DNA of 64,000 nucleotides from Heyndrickxia shackletonii (GTDB lineage: Bacteria > Bacillota > Bacilli > Bacillales > Bacillaceae_C), in NCBI RefSeq assembly GCF_001420715.1, contig NZ_LJJC01000004.1:878576-942575 (forward strand). The letters are read 5' to 3'. A program made the position numbers and the translations under genes. The notes below the pieces were generated by a model. It was not told the origin of the DNA. It did not search any database and saw nothing but the letters and a program-made list of their open reading frames with translations. Shown in pieces: positions 16,252-25,679 of the stretch (the stretch's first letter is position 1; each line of letters starts with the position of its first letter).

Positions 16252-17385
16252 TTAAAATATCAAATCCCTCATTTCTCTAGGGTATTCTGTTATAAGCTCT
16301 GTACCCTTATCTGTCAAAATCACTGTATCCGAATGGCGGAAACCACCAACACCGGGTATGTAGATGCCTGGTTCAATGGTGAAAACCATTCCTTCTTGTA
16401 AGATTAAATCATTATCAAATCGCAGGGATGGTTCTTCATGCAAGCCAATTCCAATCCCGTGCCCGGTTCGGTGAATGCTGTATTCTTCTAATCCAGCTTC
16501 TTGGAAAACTTTGCGAGCAGCATTATCTACTTCTTTGGCAGATATTCCAGCTTTAATGACTTCTAATGCGGTCAGCTGTGCTTCTAGTGCTGCTTGAAAG
16601 GCTGTTTTTTGTTGCTCAGTTGGTTGCCCTACGAAAAAAGTTCTTTCACATTCGGCACGATATCCATTTAGCCCCACTTGACGGCTATGAATGATAATGT
16701 CGTGGCTCTCAAGTTTTCTTGTATTGGAGAAAACATGTGGCATGACGCTTCTTTCGATACCGGAAGGGGACATGGCAAAGAATTCAAGGGTTGCATCAGG
16801 ATGTTTGCTGGAAGTTTCCTCGAATAAAGTTTGATTGCCATATTGATCTAATTCCATTTCCGTAATGCCGGGTTTTGTATGTTTTAAGGATTCGCTCAGC
16901 GCTAGACTTACTAGTCTTCCCGATTCTTTAATCAGTTCTATTTCTTGTGAATCTTTGATATAACGCATAATCGCCATTTTTTCTCCAATATCAAACAACT
17001 CTAATCTCAAATCTTCTAAAAGATGGGCAACTTTTATGGATAATGAATGAAACTCCACTCCAATTTTTGTTCCAACAGGATATTTTGACAACAATGTTTT
17101 TACATGGTCTAAATAAGAAGTTCCCTTATCGCTTTTTTCTGGATGTTCATAATACACATAAAGTCTGTCAGCCTGTGCTTCACTAAAGGCATGATTTTCT
17201 TCTAAGGCGGGAACGATTAAACTTGTTTGCTCCATTTCAACAACTAGTACCACCGGACGTGAATATGTGATTGCTTTGAATCCGCTCATATAATATTGAT
17301 TTTCAAAGTTGATAATAATGCTTGCCTTAACATTGTTTTTCTCCATAAACGATTTTAATTCTATTATTCTTTTACTCGTATCCAT
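16252..17385 (-). CDS. M24-fold, creatinase-like protein lacking metal ligands (first copy)
   Basis: The 377-residue protein has an N-terminal creatinase domain (about 1-135) and a pita-bread M24 domain (about 145-375). True M24 aminopeptidases bind two metals through Asp, Asp, His, Glu, Glu. Here the Asp positions are Ser234 and Glu245 (motif VGLNGYRAECERTFF) and the last Glu is Ser352 (GGFRHSDTV), while His309 (HRTGHGIG) and Glu338 (TIEPG) remain. The GY..xxERT form is like creatinase, which works without metal, so a C-N hydrolase acting on a small amidino or amide substrate is more likely than an aminopeptidase. It is divergent from the marR gene and is paralogous to the gene at 23610. Confidence 0.8.
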   Translation of the reverse strand: MDTSKRIIELKSFMEKNNVKASIIINFENQYYMSGFKAITYSRPVVLVVEMEQTSLIVPALEENHAFSEAQADRLYVYYEHPEKSDKGTSYLDHVKTLLSKYPVGTKIGVEFHSLSIKVAHLLEDLRLELFDIGEKMAIMRYIKDSQEIELIKESGRLVSLALSESLKHTKPGITEMELDQYGNQTLFEETSSKHPDATLEFFAMSPSGIERSVMPHVFSNTRKLESHDIIIHSRQVGLNGYRAECERTFFVGQPTEQQKTAFQAALEAQLTALEVIKAGISAKEVDNAARKVFQEAGLEEYSIHRTGHGIGIGLHEEPSLRFDNDLILQEGMVFTIEPGIYIPGVGGFRHSDTVILTDKGTELITEYPREMRDLIF

Positions 17386-17486
17386 GCTCTCACAGCTCCT
17401 TTAAATAAATCTATTTGTTATATATATTTCAGTTCCACGATAATTTTCCTCTAACTTTTATATAAAAAAATATAATGTAAAAAAGG

Positions 17487-17515
17487 TTGACAAAGGCAAC
17501 TGATGGACTTATAAT
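17487..17515 (+). promoter_or_regulatory. Sigma-A promoter of the MarR gene
   Basis: TTGACA (17487-17492), a 17-base spacer and TATAAT (17510-17515) form a consensus promoter. A GTTG ... CAAC inverted pair overlaps the -35. It lies in the short divergent gap with the M24-like gene, where autoregulation by MarR is plausible. Confidence 0.8.
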
Positions 17516-17542
17516 TAAGTAAATTTAGAAAAGGGTGATTAT

Positions 17543-17986
17543 TTGCAATTAGGTGACTATACAGAGAAAATTAGACATTTTAATCGGTTTTATACAAGAA
17601 TTATCGGGGTTAATAACCAGTACACGGATCAAACGAAGTATTCATCCATAGAGGCACAAATCTTGTATGAGATCAGTATCAAAGAGGATTGCACTGCTGT
17701 GTATTTAAGGGATTATTTCAAACTAGATAAAGGATACCTTAGTAGAATATTAAAACGTTTTGATGAAGGTAAGCTAATAACAAAACAGATATCACAAGAG
17801 GATAAAAGAATTTCTTACTTACATATTACAGATTATGGATTGAAAGAATTAGATACATTGATAAACTCCTCTAATGAAATCACCCGTAATATGATAAATA
17901 AAATTCCCGCTGAAAAACTGGATGAGCTGGTTCAATCCATGATAAAGATAGAAAGTATTTTAAAAGACTATGAGAATGAGATTTAG
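17543..17986 (+). CDS. MarR-family transcriptional regulator
   Basis: The 147-residue protein has the MarR winged helix: SSIEAQILYEI, LRDYFKLDKGYLSRILKRFDEGKLI (recognition helix region about 53-77), then the wing QEDKRISYLHITDYG. Flanking N- and C-terminal helices would dimerise. The start is TTG with a GGGTGA site. It sits between a divergent creatinase-like M24 gene and a dipeptide-type ABC operon ending in a second such gene. It is therefore the likely ligand-responsive regulator of the whole module. The ligand is unknown. Confidence 0.85.
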   Translation: MQLGDYTEKIRHFNRFYTRIIGVNNQYTDQTKYSSIEAQILYEISIKEDCTAVYLRDYFKLDKGYLSRILKRFDEGKLITKQISQEDKRISYLHITDYGLKELDTLINSSNEITRNMINKIPAEKLDELVQSMIKIESILKDYENEI

Positions 17987-18148
17987 ACAATAGAATAACA
18001 GAGGCCAACCCCCTAGAGCTCACCATAATTATAAGCTTCTCTTTTCATATGTAATGGTGTGTCTATTCACTAATTTAATGGTGAATATTTTATAAATCAT
18101 CACAGAAGGACAGAAGAAAGAACTTTTAATTATAAAGGGGGATTTTTT

Positions 18149-19696
18149 GTGCGTAAAAAAGCGTTATTGTCGATTTTAATGTTGTTAGTAATCTTCACAG
18201 CAGCTTGTACTGCAGGTACGGCCGGAAATGAAAAATCTAACAACAGCAGCGGGAAGAGCAGCAAGAAAGATAATGTTGTTATTGGTATAGAAGCGGATGC
18301 GGCAACATTATTAGCTAATACGGATGTGAACTATATTACCGATGTACAAATTAGAAATATTTACGACCCTTTGATTAAAAGAAATCCGGAAACAGGTGGC
18401 TTCGAGCCCGCTTTAGCAACAGAATGGAAAAATATCGATGAATATACATGGGAAATTACCCTCAAAAAAGGGGTAAAGTTCCAAAACGGTGACCCATTTA
18501 ATGCAGAGGCTGTGAAATTTAATATCGATTATATCCTTGATAAGAAAAACAATTCCACTTACTTATCTAGATGGGCTGACGTGAAAGAAGTAAAAGTAAT
18601 CGCTGATGATAAAGTACAAATTATTACCTCCAAACCTTTTCCAACGATGATTGCTAGAATTGCCGATGACTTGCTCATTATGGATCCTGGCAATGTGAAG
18701 AAGCTTGGATTGGAAGAGGCAGCCAAACATCCAGTTGGAACAGGTCCATATAAAGTAAAAGAATGGGTTCGTGACGACCACCTAACATTGGTTGCAAATG
18801 ATGATTATTGGAAAGGAAAACCTTCTATTAAGGAAGCTACTTTCCGTTATATTCCAGAATTCAGCAGCAGGCTTTCCGCTTTTTTAAGTGGAGAAATCGA
18901 TCTATTTAAGAACATACCGGTCGATTCCGTTGAGAATGTAAAGAATAACCAGAACTCAAAAGTGGAGAGCATCGGTTCATCTCGTGTAAATTATTTGGCA
19001 TTAAATACCCTTCATAAAGGGCCTTTACAAAATCAAAAGGTTCGTCAAGCGATTAATTATGCTGTAAACGTGGATGAACTATTAAAAACAGTTCTAAATG
19101 GTAATGGGACAAAGATGACAGGTCCATTATCGAAAATTAATGCCGATTATGTGGAAACGAAAGACTATGGATACAATCCTGAAAAGGCAAAGGAGCTTTT
19201 GAAGGAGGCAGGATATAGTCCAAAAGATTTAAAACTAACACTTGATACACCGAATGGGCGATATCCAATGGATTCACAAGTAGCACAAGCTATTGCTGCA
19301 CAACTAAAAAGAATTGGTATCGATGTAAAAGTGCAGGTGAATGAGTGGGGCAACCATTTGACTAAAATTCAACAACGCAAGGCAGGGGACATGTTTATTT
19401 TAGGATGGGGACCTGCATTTGATGCACAGTCAACGATTCAAAATCTTTTTATGAAGGATGCTCCATACAGTGGCTTTTATGATCCGGAAGTGGAAAAAGC
19501 TATTCAAAATGCCATTCCGATTTTTGATCAAGATAAAAGAAAGCAAGCATTTGGCGAAATTCAACAATTATTGGTGGATAAGGCAGCATGGGTTCCATTA
19601 TGGCAACAAGCCGATCTTTATGCTGTGAATAAAAATCTAAATTTCAAACCAAAAGTGGACGAAAGTATGCAAGTTTTTGATATGAGTTGGAAGTGA
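18149..19696 (+). CDS. Dipeptide/glutathione-type ABC transporter substrate-binding lipoprotein
   Basis: The 515-residue lipoprotein has a signal and lipobox (FTAAC, Cys at about residue 20) then a Ser/Lys-rich linker. It is a family 5 solute-binding protein: DVQIRNIYDPLIKRNPETGGFEP-type opening motif, WEITLKKGVKFQNGDPF (about 100-116), GTGPYKVKEW and RQAINYAVNVDELL (about 300). It would capture peptides or peptide-like amines outside the membrane. It leads an operon with two permeases, two ATPases and an M24-like protein. The start is GTG behind AAAGGGGG. Confidence 0.88.
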   Translation: MRKKALLSILMLLVIFTAACTAGTAGNEKSNNSSGKSSKKDNVVIGIEADAATLLANTDVNYITDVQIRNIYDPLIKRNPETGGFEPALATEWKNIDEYTWEITLKKGVKFQNGDPFNAEAVKFNIDYILDKKNNSTYLSRWADVKEVKVIADDKVQIITSKPFPTMIARIADDLLIMDPGNVKKLGLEEAAKHPVGTGPYKVKEWVRDDHLTLVANDDYWKGKPSIKEATFRYIPEFSSRLSAFLSGEIDLFKNIPVDSVENVKNNQNSKVESIGSSRVNYLALNTLHKGPLQNQKVRQAINYAVNVDELLKTVLNGNGTKMTGPLSKINADYVETKDYGYNPEKAKELLKEAGYSPKDLKLTLDTPNGRYPMDSQVAQAIAAQLKRIGIDVKVQVNEWGNHLTKIQQRKAGDMFILGWGPAFDAQSTIQNLFMKDAPYSGFYDPEVEKAIQNAIPIFDQDKRKQAFGEIQQLLVDKAAWVPLWQQADLYAVNKNLNFKPKVDESMQVFDMSWK

Positions 19697-19771
19697 GAAA
19701 TATATAAGGAAGGGTCATCCCTTCCTTAACATTATCATTTTTGCAAGTCAGAAATGGAGGATTCCACATAT

Positions 19772-20689
19772 ATGTTTGAATTTATTATAAAACGCACCAT
19801 GCAAATGATTATTGTCATCTTTCTTGCGTTAACGGCGGTATTTTTCTTGCTTAGACTGTCAGGAGATCCGGCTACTCTTTTCCTTCCTCCAGATGCACCA
19901 AAAGATCAAATTGCTCAATATCGTGAAATGTTAGGATTTGACCGCCCTCTTTATGTCCAATATGGAGATTTCCTTTTTAAAGCTGTTAAAGGGGACTTTG
20001 GAGAATCACTTCGGAGTCATGAAGATGCCTTATCCGTTGTATTAGATAGGGTGCCAGCAACCTTTCAATTAGCATTTTCAGCATTAGGTTTATCGATATT
20101 AATCGCAATACCTATTGGAATTCTATCCGCATATAAAAGGAATACCTTTTATGACCGAATAGGGGTAGGGCTTACCGTATTAGGTCAAGCAATCCCAAGC
20201 TTTTGGCTGGGTCTGCTATTAATCTTCTTTTTTGCCGCAGTCTTGCATTTGCTGCCGTCCGGCGGCGGCGGAACCATTTTTCATATGATTCTACCAACAA
20301 TAACATTGGCTGCCTATAGCGTTGCGCGGTTTGCCAGGTTTACTCGTTCCACCATGCTCGATGTGTTAAAGAAGGACTATATTCGAACGGCAAAAGCATC
20401 AGGTGTTCCGATGATGCGCGTTCTTTTTAGATATGCTTTAAAAAACTCGTTAATCCCAATCATTACATTGGTAGCATTGGACTTAGGGGTTTTGCTTGGC
20501 GGAGCCGTTATTACAGAGGTAGTGTTCTCATGGCCCGGAGTAGGAAGATTACTCATGCAATCATTGCTAAACCGTGATTTTCCAATAGTTCTGGCGGGGG
20601 TCTTCTTAATCGCTGTCATTTATTCTGTTATTAATTTTATTGCCGACATAGCTTATGCCTATGTAAATCCGCAAATTCGTGTGAAATAG
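19772..20689 (+). CDS. DppB/GsiC-type ABC transporter permease
   Basis: The 305-residue membrane protein has a first segment at about 7-28 and six in total. It has the DppB signature FDRPLYVQYGDFLFKAVKGD (about 50-70), LGQAIPSFWLGLLLI and the cytoplasmic EAA-like loop DYIRTAKASGVP. ATG 19772 is favoured because GGAGG lies upstream with suitable spacing; ATG 19754 would overlap that site. It pairs with the DppC-type gene that follows after 11 bases. Confidence 0.88.
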   Translation: MFEFIIKRTMQMIIVIFLALTAVFFLLRLSGDPATLFLPPDAPKDQIAQYREMLGFDRPLYVQYGDFLFKAVKGDFGESLRSHEDALSVVLDRVPATFQLAFSALGLSILIAIPIGILSAYKRNTFYDRIGVGLTVLGQAIPSFWLGLLLIFFFAAVLHLLPSGGGGTIFHMILPTITLAAYSVARFARFTRSTMLDVLKKDYIRTAKASGVPMMRVLFRYALKNSLIPIITLVALDLGVLLGGAVITEVVFSWPGVGRLLMQSLLNRDFPIVLAGVFLIAVIYSVINFIADIAYAYVNPQIRVK

Positions 20690-20700
20690 GAGGTGGTGGA

Positions 20701-21612
20701 ATGTCGAAAATAATCTTGGAAAATGAAGTGAACCCTGCTGTCATATTGCCTTCCGTAAAAAAGAGATCGAAAGTAAGACATTTTTTTAAGCAACTTAGGA
20801 AAAGCAAAACAGGATTAGCGGGATTTATTATAATTATTTTTTTACTAGTCCTTGGTGTTGCCGGTAGTTGGATTGCTCCATTTGATCCTTTAAAGGCAAG
20901 TTTTGGGGACAAACTTCTGCCTCCTATGACGAAGGATCATATACTGGGAACAGATCAGCTTGGTCGTGATATTCTGTCACGAATTATTGCCGGAACAAAA
21001 ATCTCCTTACTTATTGGAGTCACTACAGTATTTCTTTCCGGTTTAATAGGAAGCATAATTGGGATTATTTCCGGTTATTTTCGCGGATGGATCGATGTTA
21101 TTTTAATGAGAATTGTGGATGTTCAACTTAGTTTTCCTTTTATTTTACTAGTATTAGTGGTCAACGCTGTTCTTGGAGCAGGATTGAAAAATATTATTAT
21201 TTCGCTAGTTATCGGTGGTTGGGTCATTTTTGCCCGTGTTGTTAGAAGTGAAGTGCTAGCACTAAGAGAAAAGGAGTTTATTCTTTCATGTGTGGCAACG
21301 GGGGTGCCAAGGTGGGAAATCATTGTGAAGCATATTCTGCCAAACCTTTTCACACCAATCATTGTCTTATCTTCCTTACAAGTAGCTTCCTTTATTATTG
21401 CTGAAGCATCGGTCAGTTTCCTGGGATTTGGGGTTCAACCGCCACAGCCTGCATGGGGAAATATGTTGAATGAAGGGAAGGATTATATCTTTAATTCATG
21501 GTGGCTCATTACATTCCCGGGACTTGCCATTGTCATTACTACGTTAGGGGTAAATTTATTTGGCGATTGGCTTCGAGACGAACTTGATCCGGAAATGAAG
21601 GGGGATTCGTGA
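20701..21612 (+). CDS. DppC/GsiD-type ABC transporter permease
   Basis: The 303-residue protein has the DppC family N-terminal segment (residues about 35-60 hydrophobic after a basic stretch). It has the periplasmic-side HILGTDQLGRDILSRIIAG signature (about 80-98) and the EAA loop EFILSCVATGVPRWEIIVKH (about 190-209). GGAGGTGG lies just upstream of the start. Its stop overlaps possible starts of the ATPase gene, showing tight translational coupling. Confidence 0.9.
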   Translation: MSKIILENEVNPAVILPSVKKRSKVRHFFKQLRKSKTGLAGFIIIIFLLVLGVAGSWIAPFDPLKASFGDKLLPPMTKDHILGTDQLGRDILSRIIAGTKISLLIGVTTVFLSGLIGSIIGIISGYFRGWIDVILMRIVDVQLSFPFILLVLVVNAVLGAGLKNIIISLVIGGWVIFARVVRSEVLALREKEFILSCVATGVPRWEIIVKHILPNLFTPIIVLSSLQVASFIIAEASVSFLGFGVQPPQPAWGNMLNEGKDYIFNSWWLITFPGLAIVITTLGVNLFGDWLRDELDPEMKGDS

Positions 21613-21632
21613 TGCAAAAAGAGGGAGGAGCA

Positions 21633-22631
21633 GTGAATAACAAGATTCTTGAAGTGAAAAATTTGCAAGTTCAATTTAAAACTTCTATGGGTATTGTTCA
21701 ACCAGTCAGCGGTGTTGATTTTCAGGTTAATGAAGGGGAAACACTGGGGATTGTAGGAGAATCGGGCTGTGGAAAAAGTGTGACATCATTGGCCGTTATG
21801 GGGTTGCTTCCTTCTCCAACAGGTTACATAGCAGAAGGCGAAATATTGCTGGAAGGAAAAAAAATCTCCCACTTAAATGATCGTGAAATGAGGAAATTAA
21901 GAGGCAATGATATTGCAATGATTTTTCAAGAGCCAATGACATCTCTGAATCCGGTTTTCACCATCGGCGAACAGCTTAGTGAGCCGCTTAGACAGCATAC
22001 AAAGCTTGGCAAAAAGGAAATCCGTCAAAGAATTATCGAAATGCTAAAACTCGTGGGTATCCCTAGATCGGAGGAAATAATAGACGAATATCCACATCAG
22101 CTTTCCGGCGGAATGCGCCAAAGAGTAATGATTTCATTGGCTATGCTTTGCAAGCCCAAGCTATTAATTGCGGATGAACCGACAACTGCCTTGGATGTTA
22201 CTATACAAGCCCAAATATTAGATTTAATGAAGAAAATCAAACGTGAGAATCAGATGGCAATGTTGTTAATAACTCATGATCTTGGAGTCATTGCAGAAAC
22301 TTGCGACAGAGTCATTGTCATGTACGCTGGTCAGATTGTCGAAAATACAGATGTTCGTACGCTTTTTAATGATCCGAAGCATCCTTATTCACAGGGTCTT
22401 TTGGCTTCATTACCAAAAATGAACGAAAGAAAACAAAGTCTATATTCTATCAAGGGGAATGTCCCAAGACCGGATGAAATCCCAAAAGGGTGTGCTTTTT
22501 CCACAAGATGCCCACATGTCTTTGATAAGTGTAGAACCGAAAGACCACCGCTTTTAAAACTTAACAACCAATCCTGTCGTTGTTGGTTATATGAGGCAGA
22601 AACGCAAGAGGTGATGTCACATGTCAAATGA
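21633..22631 (+). CDS. DppD/OppD-type ABC transporter ATP-binding protein
   Basis: The 332-residue ATPase has Walker A GESGCGKSV, Q-loop FQEPMTSLNPVF, signature LSGGMRQRV and Walker B LLIADEPTTALD, plus the C-terminal oligopeptide-transporter extension with cysteines (GCAFSTRCPHVFDKC), a site known to bind an Fe-S cluster in this family. Starts at GTG 21609 or ATG 21612 are possible, but GTG 21633 directly follows GGGAGGAG and gives the usual N terminus before ILEVKNLQVQF. It overlaps the next ATPase gene by 11 bases. Confidence 0.88.
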   Translation: MNNKILEVKNLQVQFKTSMGIVQPVSGVDFQVNEGETLGIVGESGCGKSVTSLAVMGLLPSPTGYIAEGEILLEGKKISHLNDREMRKLRGNDIAMIFQEPMTSLNPVFTIGEQLSEPLRQHTKLGKKEIRQRIIEMLKLVGIPRSEEIIDEYPHQLSGGMRQRVMISLAMLCKPKLLIADEPTTALDVTIQAQILDLMKKIKRENQMAMLLITHDLGVIAETCDRVIVMYAGQIVENTDVRTLFNDPKHPYSQGLLASLPKMNERKQSLYSIKGNVPRPDEIPKGCAFSTRCPHVFDKCRTERPPLLKLNNQSCRCWLYEAETQEVMSHVK

Positions 22632-23592
22632 GGCGATTTTAGAAGTAAAGGGTTTAAAAAAGTTTTATGACATCCATCAAGGATGGTTTAAGGAAAATAT
22701 CAAGGTAAAGGCTGTTGATGACATTTCCTTTCGCGTTCATAAGGGGGAAACATTTGGGATTGTAGGAGAAAGCGGATGTGGCAAATCCACAACAGGCAGA
22801 ACAATATTAAGGCTGGATCAACCTACAGAGGGGCAAATTCTTTTTGAGGGAAACGATATCAATCTTTTGCCGTATGAAAAAATGCGAAAATTAAGACGGA
22901 AAATGCAAATGGTGTTCCAAGATCCGTATGCCTCTCTTAATCCAAAAAAGACGATTAAGCAAATATTAACGGAACCTTTAAGAGTCCATAATCTATATTC
23001 AAAGAAAGAGAGACTGGAAAAGGCAGTTGAGATATTAGAAATAGTTGGCTTGTCCTCCTATCATTTAGAGCGTTATCCACATGAATTTTCCGGTGGACAA
23101 AGACAAAGAATTGGAATTGCAAAAGCGGTTATATTAAACCCGGAATTAATAGTAGCGGATGAACCGGTATCCGCCTTGGATGTTTCCGTTCAATCGCAAG
23201 TTATTAATCTATTATTACAGTTGCAAAAAAAATTCCATCTCACTTATATATTCATTTCTCACGATCTTGGTGTAGTAAGGCATATAACCGATAGGGTAGC
23301 TGTCATGTATCTAGGAAAGATAGTAGAGCTAGCAGAAACGGAGCAGCTTTTTACAGATCCGAAACATCCCTATACAAAAGCACTTATATCAGCAGTTCCA
23401 ATTAATCATCCAGATGAAAAGAAAGAAAGAATCGTTTTATCGGGGGATGTTCCAAGTCCTGCGAATCCGCCAAGTGGCTGTACTTTTCATCCACGGTGTG
23501 CTTCCTGTATGGAGATTTGCAAAAGGGAAAAACCCCCTGTTATTTCGTTTGATGATGGTCACACTGTGGCTTGTCATTTATATACAAAATAA
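22621..23592 (+). CDS. DppF/OppF-type ABC transporter ATP-binding protein
   Basis: The 323-residue ATPase has Walker A GESGCGKSTTG, Q-loop VFQDPYASLNPKKT, signature FSGGQRQRIG and Walker B LIVADEPVSALD. The cysteine-bearing C-terminal extension is GCTFHPRCASCMEICKREKP. It heterodimerises with the preceding ATPase to drive the DppBC-type channel. It overlaps the upstream gene and is 17 bases from the downstream creatinase-like M24 gene, so importer and enzyme are coexpressed. Confidence 0.9.
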   Translation: MSNEAILEVKGLKKFYDIHQGWFKENIKVKAVDDISFRVHKGETFGIVGESGCGKSTTGRTILRLDQPTEGQILFEGNDINLLPYEKMRKLRRKMQMVFQDPYASLNPKKTIKQILTEPLRVHNLYSKKERLEKAVEILEIVGLSSYHLERYPHEFSGGQRQRIGIAKAVILNPELIVADEPVSALDVSVQSQVINLLLQLQKKFHLTYIFISHDLGVVRHITDRVAVMYLGKIVELAETEQLFTDPKHPYTKALISAVPINHPDEKKERIVLSGDVPSPANPPSGCTFHPRCASCMEICKREKPPVISFDDGHTVACHLYTK

Positions 23593-23609
23593 AAGAAGGA
23601 GTGTTGAAT

Positions 23610-24791
23610 ATGTTACTAGCTATACCAAAAGAGGAAATTTTAGAAAGACAGGAAAAGTTTTTTGGAATTTTACAAGATAAACAGATTGATTGTGCTGTGT
23701 TGTTTAGTGTAACAGATATTTTTTATCTAACAGGGTTTCATTTTCATCCGACAGAAAGGCCAATTGGATTTTTTATCGACCCGAATAAGCAAACCCACTT
23801 ATTAGTTCCTGCACTGGAGCATGAGCATGCAGAAGAATTTGCAAATGTTAATGTTGTTCATTCTTATCCAGAATATCCTGGACTTCGACATCCAATGGAA
23901 TACTTCAAAGATGCATTATATAATGCGGGCTTTGAAGGAAAAACGGTTGGCTATGATGCGATAGGTTATGGTTCTCCAAGTGGATATAGGGGACCAGTTG
24001 TGAGTGATTTCTTAAGTGCAAAAGAATTTGTTTCCGTTAAGGGTATTGTGGAAGAAATGCGTTTTATTAAATCTCCTAATGAAGTGGAGCTAATTAAAGA
24101 ATCCTGTCGTTGGGGAAATCTCGCTCATCGTCTGCTTCAAAAATACTCCAAGCCAGGGCTAAGCGAAATTGAAATAACCAGTAGAGCATCCTCTGAAGCA
24201 ACAATGGCAATGATTGAAACGCTCGGAAAAGATTATAAACCTCATGGAAGCACTGCATTTGCCGTTTTTCGTGGTCAAGTTGGTCCAATGTCAGCTTTCC
24301 CGCATGCGGTGACACAAAATATTGTGTTGAAAAAAGGAGATACTCTTGTAACGGGAGCAGCAGCTACTGTGTGGGGATATCATAGCGAGCTTGAGCGCAC
24401 GATGTTTGTGCAAGAAGCAAGCAAGGAGCAAGAAAAATATTTTAATATAATGTACGAGGCGCAAGATGTTGCTTTTAGATCCATCCGTCCTGGAATTCCA
24501 TGCTCACATGTGGAACAAGAGGTTCAAAAGTATTTTAAAGAAGCGGGGGTACAGCACCTTGTCCAACACCATACAGGTCACAATATTGGTTTATTAGGCC
24601 ATGAAGCCCCATTCTTCGATCTTGGAGAAGAAACGATTATGCAGCCAGGAATGGTATTTACTGTTGAACCAGGTATTTACGTAAGAGGATTAGGCGGATT
24701 CAGACATTCCGATACTGTACTCGTTACGGAAAATGGCATGGAAATGCTCACTTACTACCCTAGAGACTTCGCATCCATGATTTGCAATTAG
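23610..24791 (+). CDS. M24-fold, creatinase-like protein lacking metal ligands (second copy)
   Basis: The 393-residue protein has an N-terminal creatinase domain and a C-terminal M24 domain. As in the gene at 16252, the first two metal Asp positions are replaced (Gly249 and Glu260 in the WGYHSELERTMF region) and the last Glu is Ser367 (GGFRHSDTV). His324 (HHTGHNIG) and Glu353 (TVEPG) are kept. The frame extends to 23571, but ATG 23610 has AAGGAG nine bases upstream and avoids overlap. As the last gene of the importer operon it likely processes the imported compound. Database names such as Xaa-Pro peptidase would probably mislead. Confidence 0.8.
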   Translation: MLLAIPKEEILERQEKFFGILQDKQIDCAVLFSVTDIFYLTGFHFHPTERPIGFFIDPNKQTHLLVPALEHEHAEEFANVNVVHSYPEYPGLRHPMEYFKDALYNAGFEGKTVGYDAIGYGSPSGYRGPVVSDFLSAKEFVSVKGIVEEMRFIKSPNEVELIKESCRWGNLAHRLLQKYSKPGLSEIEITSRASSEATMAMIETLGKDYKPHGSTAFAVFRGQVGPMSAFPHAVTQNIVLKKGDTLVTGAAATVWGYHSELERTMFVQEASKEQEKYFNIMYEAQDVAFRSIRPGIPCSHVEQEVQKYFKEAGVQHLVQHHTGHNIGLLGHEAPFFDLGEETIMQPGMVFTVEPGIYVRGLGGFRHSDTVLVTENGMEMLTYYPRDFASMICN

Positions 24792-24880
24792 GGGACATGT
24801 CCTTTTCCAAGTTGGACGGGGATCATATCCCCGTTCATTTCGTTTACGAACAATGAAAATGGGACGAGGAACATGTCCCC
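24791..24880. repeat. Palindromic intergenic element with terminator-like core
   Basis: GGGGACATGT (24791-24800) and ACATGTCCCC (24871-24880) are perfect inverted arms. Inside, CGGGGAT and ATCCCCG form a stable stem followed by T-rich sequence, a probable terminator of the ABC/M24 operon. The GGGAC/GTCCC vocabulary matches elements at 7502-7534 and near 25656. Confidence 0.65.
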
Positions 24881-24890
24881 ATATTTCCTT

Positions 24891-25592
24891 TTAGAAAATA
24901 TTCTTTATTATTTCCTCTAATTTCTGATAAGAGGTTACTTCATAATTTGGATGTCTTTGATTTAAAGGCATCTTTCTTTGTTTTGTATTGAGCCAAATGG
25001 AGTTCCAGTCTGCATTATTCGCACCAATAATATCATTTTCATATGAATCTCCAATTATGAAGGAGGTAGATGCAGTTGTTTTGGTTTGTGCATTAACATG
25101 CTCAAATAATTCTATTTGAGGCTTGGCATATCCTACTTCACTTGAAATGAAAATATGATTCTTTGGAATCCACTGAAACGGATTTAATGCTTCTATTTTT
25201 AATCGTTGGTGATTGGATGGACCATTTGTAAGAATATATAAAGAAATGTTTTTGGTTGATAGATAGTTTAAGATATTTTCCATTTCCGGAGCTAAAGTAA
25301 TTTTATATTGATGCTCTTTATAAATCTTTTGAAAATCCATTGCTTCTTCGTCAGAAATTCGATGATGAAAGCAATCAAATGCATAAATCATTCGTTTTCG
25401 ATGCATCTCCTCGACAGGCATTTCTCCAGACTCCGTTAAGTGAAAAACCCTATCACTATACTCTCTGCTCTTTTTAAACAATTCCAAGATTGAAATATTC
25501 GTTATGTGAGAGAATACAGCATTGTATGCACTTTGAAAGGGTTGTAGTTGATTGTACAATGTGTCATCTAAATCAAAAAATATAGCTGTCAT
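24891..25592 (-). CDS. HAD-superfamily hydrolase (YjjG/HAD-IA type)
   Basis: The 233-residue cytoplasmic phosphatase has motif I IFFDLDDTLYNQ, motif II YILTNGPSNH (about 115), the conserved lysine in VGYAKPQIELF (about 155) and motif III GDSYENDIIGANNADW (about 182). The helical cap between motifs I and II is typical of subfamily IA, which includes nucleotidases and 2-haloacid or phosphoglycolate phosphatases. ATG 25592 is preferred to GTG 25601 because AGGAAG is eight bases upstream. Its substrate is not evident and it seems unrelated to its neighbours. Confidence 0.8.
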   Translation of the reverse strand: MTAIFFDLDDTLYNQLQPFQSAYNAVFSHITNISILELFKKSREYSDRVFHLTESGEMPVEEMHRKRMIYAFDCFHHRISDEEAMDFQKIYKEHQYKITLAPEMENILNYLSTKNISLYILTNGPSNHQRLKIEALNPFQWIPKNHIFISSEVGYAKPQIELFEHVNAQTKTTASTSFIIGDSYENDIIGANNADWNSIWLNTKQRKMPLNQRHPNYEVTSYQKLEEIIKNIF

Positions 25593-25679
25593 CTCTGTCA
25601 CTTCCTATAGGTAATAATTTTTCACGGTTTATTATATCATGGGATTTGTTAGCAAGATTGGTCCCCTTGTCCCACCAAA

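Noticed and set aside
18065-18086. ATTCAC ... GTGAAT inverted repeat upstream of the family 5 binding-protein gene
   Set aside because: Arms are only six bases and there is no matching copy near the MarR promoter, so it was not called an operator.
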